Position numbers and translations under genes: made by a program. A stretch of 64,000 bases of DNA from Henriciella aquimarina. GTDB taxonomy: Bacteria > Pseudomonadota > Alphaproteobacteria > Caulobacterales > Hyphomonadaceae. Under the pieces are notes generated by a model, which was not told the DNA's origin, searched no databases, and saw only the letters and a list, made by a program, of their open reading frames with translations. The stretch is from contig NZ_NCST01000027.1 in assembly GCF_002088975.1 (NCBI RefSeq), positions 62,001-126,000 of the forward strand, written 5' to 3'. Shown here one piece after another: positions 34,267 to 43,158 of the stretch (the stretch's first letter is position 1; each line of letters begins with the position of its first letter).

Positions 34267-35493
34267 TTAGCGCGGCTGCATCAGGCTGGGCAGGCCATGA
34301 CCCGAAGCACTGGCCACGCCGGCAAGCGCACGCCGCACCGGTGGGATCCTGTCGGCGAGCATGAGGCCGAGCCCGCGTACGGGCTTGGTCAGGGCCGCAT
34401 CATTCGAGAAGAGCCGGTCGATACCGTCCATGGCCAGGGCCGCACTGTTGGCGCCAAACCGCCGCGACACCTGATAGGCGCTCAGCGTCTGGGGCGAGCC
34501 GATGTCGAGCCCGGCGCGGTCGGCCTCGATGATGGCGTCGTAAAGCGCGCCCACATCACGGAAGCCCTGATTGAGCCCCTGACCGGCCAGCGGATTGATC
34601 CGGCGGACCGCGTCGCCAACCAGCGCGACCCGATCATCGATCAGCCGCTCGGCAATCTTGAGGATCAGGGGGTAGGAGCCCATAGGCCCGTCAATCTTCA
34701 TCTCGCCGGCGAAGTGCGCGAAACGGTGGTTGAGTTCGGCTTCGACCTCTTCGGCCGGAAGCTTGGCCATCGCCTCGGGCGCGCCGCGTTTCATGTACCA
34801 GGCGAGATTGGCGCGATCGCCCTTGAGCGGCAGGGTCGCGAACGGCCCCTCCGGCGTAAACAGCTGCCGGGCAACCCCGCCATGCGGCTGCGACAGGGTG
34901 ACATTGGCGGCAAAGACCGACTTGCCGTAATCGCGCCCCTCGGTCGGAATGCCGGCGGCGGTCCTGACGGGAGAGTTAACCCCGTCGGCGCCGATGAGCA
35001 GCCTGGCCGAGATGGTCTCGCCATCCTCGAGCCGGACGATGACTTTACCGGGCTGTGTCTCATACCCGGCAAACCGCACCGGGGAGAGATGGGTCAGCTT
35101 GCCGGTTGCCTTTATGGCGGAATCGAGGGCTGCCTGAAGTTTTGGCGCCTCCACCATGTGGCCGAGCGTCTCGCCTTCGCCGCGCTCCGGCACGTCTTCA
35201 TCCCCGAAAAGCACGCGCGGAGCCCCGAACCAGTGGGTGCCGCCATCGACGGCTTCAAGCCCGTGCAGGGGTTGCGTCTCACCCTCGAGGGCAGGGGTGA
35301 TGCCGACTGCGTCGAGCAAGCGCCAACTGCCTGTAACAATTGCGAAATTTCGTGTGTCCTGCGGGGGGGTTGCGGTCAGGTCACGGGCGTCCAGAAGCAC
35401 GGTCTCAAAGCCTGCCTGCGCCAGCGCAAGGGCCAGCGAAGCTCCGGTCGGACCTGCCCCGACAATGACGATCTCGCTTTCCCGCTGGGCCAT
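34267..35493 (-). CDS. UbiH/UbiF/COQ6-like FAD monooxygenase
   Basis: A 408-residue class A flavoprotein hydroxylase, likely in ubiquinone ring hydroxylation. The FAD motif VIVGAGPTGASLALAL is at the N-terminus, and the GD motif RVALVGDAVRRINPLAGQGLNQGFRDVG is near residue 285 (key residues only: G, D, P, G, Q, G, N, G, R, D). It cannot be assigned to one ring position. The ATG at 35493 gives the normal N-terminus. It faces amt across a 188-base gap. Confidence 0.88.
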   Translation of the reverse strand: MAQRESEIVIVGAGPTGASLALALAQAGFETVLLDARDLTATPPQDTRNFAIVTGSWRLLDAVGITPALEGETQPLHGLEAVDGGTHWFGAPRVLFGDEDVPERGEGETLGHMVEAPKLQAALDSAIKATGKLTHLSPVRFAGYETQPGKVIVRLEDGETISARLLIGADGVNSPVRTAAGIPTEGRDYGKSVFAANVTLSQPHGGVARQLFTPEGPFATLPLKGDRANLAWYMKRGAPEAMAKLPAEEVEAELNHRFAHFAGEMKIDGPMGSYPLILKIAERLIDDRVALVGDAVRRINPLAGQGLNQGFRDVGALYDAIIEADRAGLDIGSPQTLSAYQVSRRFGANSAALAMDGIDRLFSNDAALTKPVRGLGLMLADRIPPVRRALAGVASASGHGLPSLMQPR

Positions 35494-35574
35494 ATGACTG
35501 CTTGTAAAAGGCCTGAACAATCCGGTCCAGTGCTGACGCCGAAACGGGCGATTGGGTCGCAGTCTGCTCGATTT

Positions 35575-35603
35575 TTGATCACTCAGCCGGACGCACCCTA
35601 ACT
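35575..35603 (+). promoter_or_regulatory. Possible amt promoter
   Basis: TTGATC (35575-35580), a 17-base spacer and CTAACT (35598-35603), about 80 bases ahead of amt. A clear sigma-54 site (TGGCAC-N5-TTGC) was looked for and not seen. Confidence 0.3.
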
Positions 35604-35681
35604 CAAGCTTAATGTCTCTGGCCGTTTCCCGGGCGCCTCCTTTTAGCTGAGGCCGTCATACCAACCAATTGGGAGAAGGGC

Positions 35682-37022
35682 ATGAGTAGTTTGGTTAAAG
35701 GCACCTTGCGGGGCGCGGCGTTGTTGCCGCTCGCAGCCTTGGGGGCATTGGGAGCCGCTGCGCAGGATGCACCGTCTGCATCCGAAGTGAGCGCCTATGT
35801 CGACAATAGTTATCTGTTCCTGATCGGCGGCCTGATCGTCATGTTCATGGCGGCCGGTTTCTGCATGCTCGAGGCGGGGCTCGTGCGCAAGAAGAATGCG
35901 GCCATGCAGTCCATGAAGAACGTGGCGCTGTTTTCGGTCGCCGGGATCATGTTCTGGCTGACCGGTTACAACCTCGCCTATCCGGGCGACGCGACGATTG
36001 CGGCCTGGTTCCCGATCAATTTCGGCATCTGGTCGCCGTCTGAAGACCTGGCCACCGGCTATGCGTCGGCGTCTGACTGGTTCTTCCAGATGGTGTTCGT
36101 GGCCACCGCGGCCTCTATCGTTTCCGGTACGGTTGCCGAGCGCATCAAGCTTTGGCCGTTCCTGATCTTTACTGCTGTCCTGACGGCGATCATCTATCCG
36201 GCGGTTGTTTCCTGGGAATGGGGCGGCGGTGCGCTCGACGCACAATTCGCATTCTCCGACTTTGCTGGTTCGACGCTGGTCCACTCCACCGGTGGCTGGG
36301 CGGCCCTCGTCGGTGCCATCATCATCGGTCCGCGTGCCGGCAAGTTCGTGAATGGTGAGGTTCACCCGATGCCGGGTTCGAACATTCCGCTGGCTGCACT
36401 GGGTACCTTCATCCTGTGGTTCGGCTGGTTCGGCTTCAACGGCGCCTCGCAGCTTGCTGCCGGCACCTTTGGCGACATCAATGCCGTGGCCCAAATCTTT
36501 GCGAACACGAACATGGCTGCCTGTGGTGGTGTGATCGCCGCGATGATCCTCACGGCCGTGCTCTACAAGGGCAAGGTGGACGCCACGATGGCCTTCAACG
36601 GCGCGATCGGCGGTCTCGTTTCCATCACGGCTGAGCCGCTGATGCCGTCCATGGGCCTGTCCATCCTGATCGGTGCGATCGGTGGTGTGCTCGTCGTGCT
36701 GACGGTTCCGCTGCTCGACAAGTTCAAGATCGACGACGTCGTCGGCGCCATCCCGGCCCACCTCGTCTGCGGTATCTGGGGCACAATGATCGTTCCGCTG
36801 TCGCATGGCGGTGGCTTCGGCATCGATCTCGAAGGTGGCACGCCTAGCTATCTCGGCCAGTTCATCGGTGTGCTCGCTTGCGGCATCTTTGTCAGCATTG
36901 CATCGGCGATCATCTGGTTCGCCCTGAAAGCAACACTCGGCATCCGCCCGAGCGAGGAAGAAGAACTCGCCGGCATGGACAAGTCCGAAGTTGGTCTCGA
37001 GGCCTATCCGGAATTCGGATAA
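35682..37022 (+). CDS. amt: Ammonium transporter
   Basis: A 446-residue Amt/MEP/Rh channel with an N-terminal signal sequence and about eleven membrane segments. Both pore histidines are in place (LVHSTGGWAALVG and IPAHLVCGIWGT), as is the GWFGFNGAS block. It ends in an acidic tail EEEELAGMDKSEVG. The ribosome binding site is GGGAGAAGG. glnK, the usual partner, is not adjacent, and a terminator follows, so this is probably a single-gene unit. Confidence 0.96.
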   Translation: MSSLVKGTLRGAALLPLAALGALGAAAQDAPSASEVSAYVDNSYLFLIGGLIVMFMAAGFCMLEAGLVRKKNAAMQSMKNVALFSVAGIMFWLTGYNLAYPGDATIAAWFPINFGIWSPSEDLATGYASASDWFFQMVFVATAASIVSGTVAERIKLWPFLIFTAVLTAIIYPAVVSWEWGGGALDAQFAFSDFAGSTLVHSTGGWAALVGAIIIGPRAGKFVNGEVHPMPGSNIPLAALGTFILWFGWFGFNGASQLAAGTFGDINAVAQIFANTNMAACGGVIAAMILTAVLYKGKVDATMAFNGAIGGLVSITAEPLMPSMGLSILIGAIGGVLVVLTVPLLDKFKIDDVVGAIPAHLVCGIWGTMIVPLSHGGGFGIDLEGGTPSYLGQFIGVLACGIFVSIASAIIWFALKATLGIRPSEEEELAGMDKSEVGLEAYPEFG

Positions 37023-37070
37023 CGCCTCCACAGGTTCGCTTTCTCTCGGGAAGCGTTTCCTCCCAGACTT

Positions 37071-37102
37071 CCCCGGCCAGGCAACTGGCCGGGGATTTTT
37101 TT
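37071..37102 (+). terminator. Intrinsic terminator of amt
   Basis: A perfect 10-bp stem CCCCGGCCAG/CTGGCCGGGG with a GCAA tetraloop, followed by ATTTTTTTG. It is 48 bases past the amt stop. Confidence 0.95.
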
Positions 37103-37182
37103 GTGACCATTACAGCCACATCCTCGCCGCGTTTGCGCGGTGTTAAGGCGATCCGGGCAATTTACCGGAAAATCCTATCCCG

Positions 37183-39591
37183 ATGATGGTGAGTAGAATG
37201 GCCAATACGATTGCAGAAGCGCAGCATATGAGGGATGTCTCAGACCCGGTCTGGCGGATCCTGACAGGCACGGCGGCCTTCGCGCTCGGCGTCTTCGTCT
37301 GCGGCAGCGTCGGATCCTATGAAGCGACCGATCCAAGCTGGAATGCCGCCACCGGCATGGCCGTACAGAACCTCTTCGGCGGGGCAGGCGCGATCGTGGC
37401 GGACCTTGCCCTTCAGAGCTTCGGCTTTGCCGCCTGGATGGCGGGCCTCGCGCTTATGGTGGGCGGCGCCATGCGTGCCGTCCTGATCGGCGCCCCGCGC
37501 ATCCGCCGCTGGGGCTATGGCATTTTCTTCATTCCTGTCCTGTCGGCTACCCTCGCCACCTTCCCGGTACCGGCCTCCTGGCCTTTCTGGGCCGGTCTTG
37601 GCGGCGTTGTCGGGGACTGGATCTTCGGCTTGGCGGTCGTGCCTTTCAAGGCGCTGCTCCTTCCGGTTCCGAATATCCTTGCGGGCCTCTGCCTGGGGGC
37701 GATCGCCCTGGTGCTGGCCTTCAGTGCGCTTGGCTTCCGGCGCGGCGATGCGCGCCTGCTCCAGACCGCCGCCGCCAGCTCCAGCCGCCGCATGGCTGCC
37801 GGGGCCGGTGGCCTTGGCACGCGCATGTTCGGCGGTCTTTTCCGCAAGCGTCACCAGGATCCGGAGACGCCCGGCCGTCAGGACGAGGAAGAACCCACGG
37901 CCGTCGCCCCGCGGCGCCAGCCCGAGCCTGAGCCTGAAGTGGTCGAGACCGACGATGACGCCGGCGACGAGGAAGAGGACCTGCCTGCGGCTGTCACGCG
38001 TCCGAAGCTGACGCCGGCAAAGACACCCGCGTCCGAGCCGAGCCGTCCCAATATCCGCAAGAAGGCCAAGCGCGGCCAGAAAATCCTGCCCTCGCTGGAT
38101 CTCCTTCAGGTGCCGCCGGAACGCCGCGGCGCCATCGACGAGGACCGCCTGCTGGCACATGCGAACCGGCTTGCCGAAGTGCTGCGTGAATTTGGCGTGC
38201 GCGGACGGATCAAGGAAGTTCGTCCCGGCCCCGTCGTCACCCTGTTCGAGCTGGAACCCGCCGCCGGCGTGAAGTCGGCCCGCGTGATCTCGCTTGCCGA
38301 TGACATTGCCCGTTCGATGAGCGCTGTTTCGGCCCGTGTGGCCGTGATCCCGGGCAAGAATGCGATCGGGATCGAGCTGCCCAACGATGAGCGTGAGACC
38401 GTCTATTTCCGTTCGCTACTGTCATCGACGGCCTATACTGGTGCGAAGGCCCCGCTGCCGATGGCGCTTGGTGAGGATATTGGGGGCACGCCCACCGTGG
38501 TTGACCTCTCCAAGATGCCTCACCTGCTGATTGCGGGGACAACGGGCTCGGGTAAGTCGGTCGGGGTGAACGCGATGATCCTGTCGCTGATCTACCGGCT
38601 CACCCCGGAACAGTGCCGCTTCATCATGATCGACCCGAAGATGCTGGAACTCTCCATTTATGAAGGCATCCCGCACCTGCTCGCGCCGGTCGTCACCGAC
38701 CCAAAGAAGGCGGTGAACGCGCTGCAATGGGCGGTGCGCGAGATGGAAAGCCGCTACGAGCTGATGTCGAAAGCCGGCGTGCGTAATTTGGCAGGGTTCA
38801 ACGAGAAGGCTGCGAAGTATCGTGCCAAGGGCGAACAGCTGACCCGCAAGGTGCAGACCGGCTATGACGAGCGTGGCAAGCCGATCCATGAGACGGAGAT
38901 CCTGCCGCTTGATCATGTCCCGAACATTGTCGTCGTGATCGACGAGATGGCCGACCTGATGATGGTGGCGGGCAAAGAGATCGAAGGCTGCATCCAGCGC
39001 CTGGCACAGATGGCGCGGGCCGCCGGTATTCACCTGATCACAGCCACCCAGCGCCCGTCGGTGGACGTCATCACCGGCACGATCAAGGCGAACTTCCCGA
39101 CCCGGATCTCCTATATGGTGACGACCAAGATCGACTCGCGCACCATTCTGGGCGAGCAGGGCGCCGAACAGCTGCTCGGCATGGGCGATTTGCTCTATCA
39201 GGCCGCCGGCGTGAAGACGAAGCGCCTGCATGGCCCCTTCGTTTCCGACGAGGAAGTCGAGACTGTCGTGAACTGGCTGAAGGAGCAGGGCGAGCCGGAT
39301 TATAATGCCGAGATCCTCGAGGAGCCTGAAGAAGGCGGCACGGGCAGCGCGATCATGGATGCGATGCTCGGCGTCGATGGCGGCGGGGGCGATGACGATC
39401 TCTATTCCCAGGCCATGGCCATTGTGCTGCGCGACAAGCGGGCCTCGACCTCCTATCTGCAGCGCCGTCTGAAGGTCGGCTACAACAAGGCGGCGACGCT
39501 GATCGAGCGGCTTGAGGAAGAGGGCGTCATCTCCGCGCCCAACCATGCCGGCAAGCGTGAGATCCTGGCGCGCAACGAACCGTCTGAATGA
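37183..39591 (+). CDS. ftsK: DNA translocase FtsK
   Basis: An 802-residue cell-division translocase that pumps chromosome ends through the septum. Four membrane segments in the first 190 residues are followed by a charged linker, then the RecA-like motor with Walker A AGTTGSGKSVGVN (about residue 450) and Walker B VVVIDEMADLM. The gamma winged helix follows (RASTSYLQRRLKVGYNKAA, near 745-765). The start is either 37183 or the ATG at 37198; the ribosome binding sites are not decisive. Position next to lolA is common in alphaproteobacteria. Confidence 0.97.
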   Translation: MMVSRMANTIAEAQHMRDVSDPVWRILTGTAAFALGVFVCGSVGSYEATDPSWNAATGMAVQNLFGGAGAIVADLALQSFGFAAWMAGLALMVGGAMRAVLIGAPRIRRWGYGIFFIPVLSATLATFPVPASWPFWAGLGGVVGDWIFGLAVVPFKALLLPVPNILAGLCLGAIALVLAFSALGFRRGDARLLQTAAASSSRRMAAGAGGLGTRMFGGLFRKRHQDPETPGRQDEEEPTAVAPRRQPEPEPEVVETDDDAGDEEEDLPAAVTRPKLTPAKTPASEPSRPNIRKKAKRGQKILPSLDLLQVPPERRGAIDEDRLLAHANRLAEVLREFGVRGRIKEVRPGPVVTLFELEPAAGVKSARVISLADDIARSMSAVSARVAVIPGKNAIGIELPNDERETVYFRSLLSSTAYTGAKAPLPMALGEDIGGTPTVVDLSKMPHLLIAGTTGSGKSVGVNAMILSLIYRLTPEQCRFIMIDPKMLELSIYEGIPHLLAPVVTDPKKAVNALQWAVREMESRYELMSKAGVRNLAGFNEKAAKYRAKGEQLTRKVQTGYDERGKPIHETEILPLDHVPNIVVVIDEMADLMMVAGKEIEGCIQRLAQMARAAGIHLITATQRPSVDVITGTIKANFPTRISYMVTTKIDSRTILGEQGAEQLLGMGDLLYQAAGVKTKRLHGPFVSDEEVETVVNWLKEQGEPDYNAEILEEPEEGGTGSAIMDAMLGVDGGGGDDDLYSQAMAIVLRDKRASTSYLQRRLKVGYNKAATLIERLEEEGVISAPNHAGKREILARNEPSE

Positions 39592-39610
39592 TGGGCGGGG
39601 CGGCGTCTTT

Positions 39611-39636
39611 AGCCTCTGTTCATAAAAGGCTTTTTT
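39611..39636 (+). terminator. Weak terminator candidate after ftsK
   Basis: AGCCT and AGGCT, 11 bases apart, directly followed by TTTTTT. The stem is short, so this is a weak call. Confidence 0.35.
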
Positions 39637-39746
39637 CTGCAGCCGGCTGAACGCGAAACAACGAAAATGGGCGGAAATACCTTTTTTCAGCCCTGTTTTC
39701 CCTGCGGTGCTTTGATTATCTCTTCGGGTCCATACAGGAGGTCATC

Positions 39747-40541
39747 ATGACGTCACTGCTTCATCCCCTCTCCGCCCTCATCGTGATGGGCGGCGCCCCG
39801 CTTGCCTTCCAGGCCGAACCGGCCTGGGTAATGCCGGCGTCTGCGCCGATCATCCAGACGGCCCAGGCCGCTGGTACCGCTCAGGATGTGGAGGCCGAGC
39901 CCGAGATTCAGGCCCCGCCGGTCGAGACGGCCGCGCCCGCTGAAGAGGCGCCCGTCGATCAGGCCACGGCCGCGGAAACCGATGCGGTTTCGGCGACAGA
40001 GCGCCGCGCCATCCTGAAATCGGCAGCCGATGCGCTGGCCAGCGCGAAGACGGCAAAGGGCCGTTTCACGCAGGTCGCCCCCGATGGCAGCGTGACGAAG
40101 GGTGACTTTGCCCTGCGCCGCCCGGGCCGCATGCGGTTCGATTATGACGAGCCGACCCCGGTGCTGATCGTCTCCGATGGCACGACGGTGGCGATGGAAG
40201 ACAGCGAGCTGGAAACGGTCGACCGCGTCCCGCTTGCCTCCACCCCGCTGGGGCTGATCCTGGACGATGAGCTCAGCTTCGAGACGGAGGCGCGGGTGAC
40301 GGATGTGCGCAGGGGCAATGGCGAGGTGGCCATTACCCTGGAAGACCGCTCGGGCGAGGCCGAAGGTGAGCTGACGCTCTATTTCGACCGCTCGACCTAT
40401 GACCTGCTCAGCTGGCGCGCGGTGGATGCCAATCGCCAGACGACACTGGTCGCGCTGAATGATGTGAAGACCAATGTGAAAGTCGACCCAAGGCTCTTCA
40501 TCCTGGAAGATCCGGCCGACGATGAAGAGGACGAGCGCTAG
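39747..40541 (+). CDS. lolA: Outer-membrane lipoprotein carrier LolA
   Basis: Periplasmic chaperone for lipoproteins released from LolCDE. The last 180 or so residues fit LolA: AKTAKGRFTQVAPDGSV, LRRPGRMRFDYDEP, then LTLYFDRSTYDLLSWRAVD. Ahead of it lie an N-terminal hydrophobic stretch and a Pro/Ala/Glu-rich linker of about 50 residues (about 45-90), which ordinary LolA lacks. The ribosome binding site AGGAGGTCATC is near perfect. A terminator follows, shared with the converging msrA. Confidence 0.9.
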   Translation: MTSLLHPLSALIVMGGAPLAFQAEPAWVMPASAPIIQTAQAAGTAQDVEAEPEIQAPPVETAAPAEEAPVDQATAAETDAVSATERRAILKSAADALASAKTAKGRFTQVAPDGSVTKGDFALRRPGRMRFDYDEPTPVLIVSDGTTVAMEDSELETVDRVPLASTPLGLILDDELSFETEARVTDVRRGNGEVAITLEDRSGEAEGELTLYFDRSTYDLLSWRAVDANRQTTLVALNDVKTNVKVDPRLFILEDPADDEEDER

Positions 40542-40566
40542 GGCGCTTACCTTTCGCTGCCATCAA

Positions 40567-40598
40567 AAAACCCCCGCGAGCGATCTTGCGGGGGTTTT
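40567..40598. terminator. Bidirectional terminator between lolA and msrA
   Basis: An 11-bp stem AAAACCCCCGC/GCGGGGGTTTT with T runs on both strands; it serves lolA on plus and msrA on minus. Confidence 0.9.
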
Positions 40599-40622
40599 CT
40601 TGTGTGCTGTTCGGGCAAGGCT

Positions 40623-41279
40623 TCAATGGCCGGCGGACTGGTCGCCCCAGAGCTTCTCGAGCTTCTCGTCGCGCCCGCAGCCCCTGCGGTAGAAGCGGTA
40701 TTTCACCGGGTTCGTGCGGTAATAGTTCTGGTGATAGTCCTCGGCCGGCCAGAACTGGGTTTCGTCCAGGACCTTGGTGACGACACGCCCCGGCAGCACG
40801 CCGGAGTCTTCGATGTCGCTGATTTCAGTCTCGACGATGTCGCGCTCTTCCGCGCTGTCGACGAAGACGGCTGTGCGATAGCTTGAGCCCTTGTCGCAGA
40901 ACTGGCCCATCGGATCGGTCGGGTCGATGGTGCGGAAGAAGTGGTGGACCAGCTCTTCATAGGAGACCCTTGCCGGATCGTAGCTGATCTTCACCGCCTC
41001 ATAATGGCCGGTCGAGCCGCCAGTGACCTGCTTGTAGGTCGGGTTATCGACATCGCCGCCGCTATAGCCGGAGATGGTCGAGACGACGCCTTCAACCTTG
41101 TCGAAATCGGCTTCGACACACCAGAAGCAGCCGCCTGCGAGAATAACGGTCTCCAGCCGGGCGGCTTCGGAGGGCGCGTCATCCCGGCTCTGGTCGGCCA
41201 CGGCACTCCAGACGAATCCCGTGGCAGCCGCAATGACGCCGGCGATGATGGCGATATAGCTGGCTTGTGATTTTTTCAT
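40623..41279 (-). CDS. msrA: Membrane-anchored periplasmic peptide-methionine (S)-S-oxide reductase
   Basis: A 218-residue MsrA with an N-terminal hydrophobic segment (about residues 7-27), so it is anchored or exported to the periplasm. The catalytic cysteine is in AGGCFWCVEADF (about residue 51). GGSTGHYEAVKISYDP, EDYHQNYYRTNP and a C-terminal RRGCGRDEK that may hold the resolving cysteine complete it. It reduces oxidised methionine in proteins. A second, probably cytosolic, MsrA is at 58537-59190. Confidence 0.93.
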   Translation of the reverse strand: MKKSQASYIAIIAGVIAAATGFVWSAVADQSRDDAPSEAARLETVILAGGCFWCVEADFDKVEGVVSTISGYSGGDVDNPTYKQVTGGSTGHYEAVKISYDPARVSYEELVHHFFRTIDPTDPMGQFCDKGSSYRTAVFVDSAEERDIVETEISDIEDSGVLPGRVVTKVLDETQFWPAEDYHQNYYRTNPVKYRFYRRGCGRDEKLEKLWGDQSAGH

Positions 41280-41419
41280 TTTTCGCCCGTGGTCCGGTCG
41301 TGATGTTGGCGCGGATATGGGGCGCAGCCCCTGAATTGGGAGGCCCCAAACGCATATCTCACGAAATGGTGTACCACTGGCATGGTCCATGCCAATAGAC
41401 GGATCGTCGCGCTATTCGC

Positions 41420-42172
41420 CTAGCTGGAGAGGCGTTCAACCTCAGCATCCGACAATTCGGAATTGTCGTAGACGTTCTGAACATCATCCAGCTCGTCGAG
41501 CACATCGAGCAGCTTCATCAGCGTGTCCGCATGGTCGCCCTCGATCGGGACAGTGTTCTGCGGTTTCCAGATGAGCTTGGTCGATTTCGCCTCGACCTCG
41601 CCGAACTTGCCTTCCAGCGTGGAGGCGACGTCCATCAGGTCTTCCCGCTCGGTAAAGATCCAGTGGCCGGTCTCGTCGCTTTCGACATCGGTGGCGCCGG
41701 CCTCGATGGCGGCTTCCATGACGTCCATCTCGTCGCCGGCTTCCGGCGGATACTCGATCTCTCCGACCTGTTCGAAGCCGAAGGACACCGAGCCCGTCTC
41801 ACCGAGATTGCCGCCATTCTTGGAGAAGGCGGAGCGGACTTCGCTGGCGGCCCGGTTCTTGTTGTCGGTCGAGGCCTCGACGATGATGCCGACGCCGCCG
41901 GGGCCGAAGCCTTCATAGCGCAGCTCGAAATATTCCTCGGCATTGCCGCCCTGGCCCTTGTCGACCGCACGCTTGATATTGTCCTTGGGCATGGACTGGC
42001 CGCGCGCATTGTTGATGGCGAGCCTGAGGCGCGGATTGGCGTCAGGATCGGGACCGCCGAGTTTGGACGCAATCGTGATTTCCTTGGACAGGCGCGCAAA
42101 CAGGGCCGCGCGCTTCTTGTCCTGGGCGCCCTTGCGGTGCTGGATATTGGCCCATTTGGAATGCCCAGCCAT
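41420..42172 (-). CDS. yebC: YebC/PmpR family protein
   Basis: A 250-residue YebC-family protein, a DNA-binding regulator in some bacteria and a translation factor for proline stretches in others. [20 protein letters not shown] at the N-terminus and [19 protein letters not shown] in the middle are diagnostic. GGGAG lies 9 bases before the ATG. Usually near ruvCAB, here on its own. Confidence 0.95.
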   Translation of the reverse strand: MAGHSKWANIQHRKGAQDKKRAALFARLSKEITIASKLGGPDPDANPRLRLAINNARGQSMPKDNIKRAVDKGQGGNAEEYFELRYEGFGPGGVGIIVEASTDNKNRAASEVRSAFSKNGGNLGETGSVSFGFEQVGEIEYPPEAGDEMDVMEAAIEAGATDVESDETGHWIFTEREDLMDVASTLEGKFGEVEAKSTKLIWKPQNTVPIEGDHADTLMKLLDVLDELDDVQNVYDNSELSDAEVERLSS

Positions 42173-42327
42173 GGTTATATCTCCCGGGAGCGTTACAGGT
42201 TTACAGGGCCGATCTAGCCGACCCTTGGAAGATTTAAAAGATATCGATGCAGACTTACAGATTCCGCAAGGAAGATGTTAACGCGAAGGGCCCATATCTT
42301 AACGCGAGGCTATGGAGGATGTGGGCC

Positions 42328-43158
42328 ATGAATCTGAAACGCCTGACCGACCGGATCTTCGAGTTTGACGGCGGCCATCGCGCCTTCGATTTCGATCTCT
42401 TCGAGATCCACTCGGCCTTCCAGCCCATCTATGCCATCAATAACAATGCCGGCATGCTCTATGGCGTCGAGGCGCTGGCCCGGCCGCTCTACAAGGGCAA
42501 GTCGATCGAGCCGCTGGACTTCTTTTCCCGGCTCTCGGCGCGCGACCGGTTTGTGGCGGACTGGGCCTGTCTCTGTCTCCATATTGCCAACACCGCCGCC
42601 TGGCAGCTCGGCAATACGAATCTCTTCGTCAATCTCAATCCCGGCTCCTGCCGCTTTACCGATCAGATGATCCGCGGCCTCGATGCCTATGCCGAACAGG
42701 TTGAGGCCCAGGGCCTGTCTCTGTCGAAGGTCGTCTTCGAGATCACCGAACAGGAGGATGGCGACAAGGAAGCGCTTTCGGCTGTGGTCGAGAAGCTGCG
42801 CAGCCTGGGCTTCGGCATCGCCATTGACGATTTCGGCGTCGGCAGCTCCGACCTGATGCGCGTGAATGAGTTGAAGCCCGACATCATCAAGGTGGATGCG
42901 GGCTGGTTTCGCAAGATGATGGAAGGCGAGGACACCCGCCAGTTTGCCCACCAGATCATCCTGAAGCTGCACGAAACGGGCGCGCACCTCCTGTTCGAGG
43001 GCGTCGAGACCCCGCGTGAGCTGCACTGGGCACGCGAGTGCGCCGGCTCGCTCATCCAAGGCTGGCTGTTCGGCAAGGCCACGCATATGAACCAGGCCAC
43101 ACAGGCCCGGAAAGTCGCCATGCCGGCGACCCGTGTCCCTGTCAGGCAGAGCGCCTAG
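42328..43158 (+). CDS. EAL-domain c-di-GMP phosphodiesterase
   Basis: A 276-residue single EAL domain without GGDEF, PAS or membrane segments. Catalytic features are intact: GVEALARP, NLNPGS, EITE, AIDDFGVGSSDL, IIKVD, EGVET and LIQGWLF; loop 6 has S where Tyr is common. It likely hydrolyses c-di-GMP to pGpG in the cytoplasm. The ATG at 42328 has GGAGG at a good distance; the open frame starts earlier. Its end overlaps the converging YmdB-type gene by four bases. Confidence 0.9.
   Translation: MNLKRLTDRIFEFDGGHRAFDFDLFEIHSAFQPIYAINNNAGMLYGVEALARPLYKGKSIEPLDFFSRLSARDRFVADWACLCLHIANTAAWQLGNTNLFVNLNPGSCRFTDQMIRGLDAYAEQVEAQGLSLSKVVFEITEQEDGDKEALSAVVEKLRSLGFGIAIDDFGVGSSDLMRVNELKPDIIKVDAGWFRKMMEGEDTRQFAHQIILKLHETGAHLLFEGVETPRELHWARECAGSLIQGWLFGKATHMNQATQARKVAMPATRVPVRQSA

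Noticed and set aside
34297-35601. Plus-strand open frame of 434 codons over the UbiH-like gene
   Set aside because: Antisense shadow of a clear FAD monooxygenase; it has no recognisable domain and reflects high GC.
35494-35681. Sigma-54 promoter for amt
   Set aside because: TGGCCG occurs but TTGC at the right distance does not.
42310-43086. Minus-strand frame opposite the EAL gene
   Set aside because: Shadow; the EAL frame keeps all catalytic motifs.
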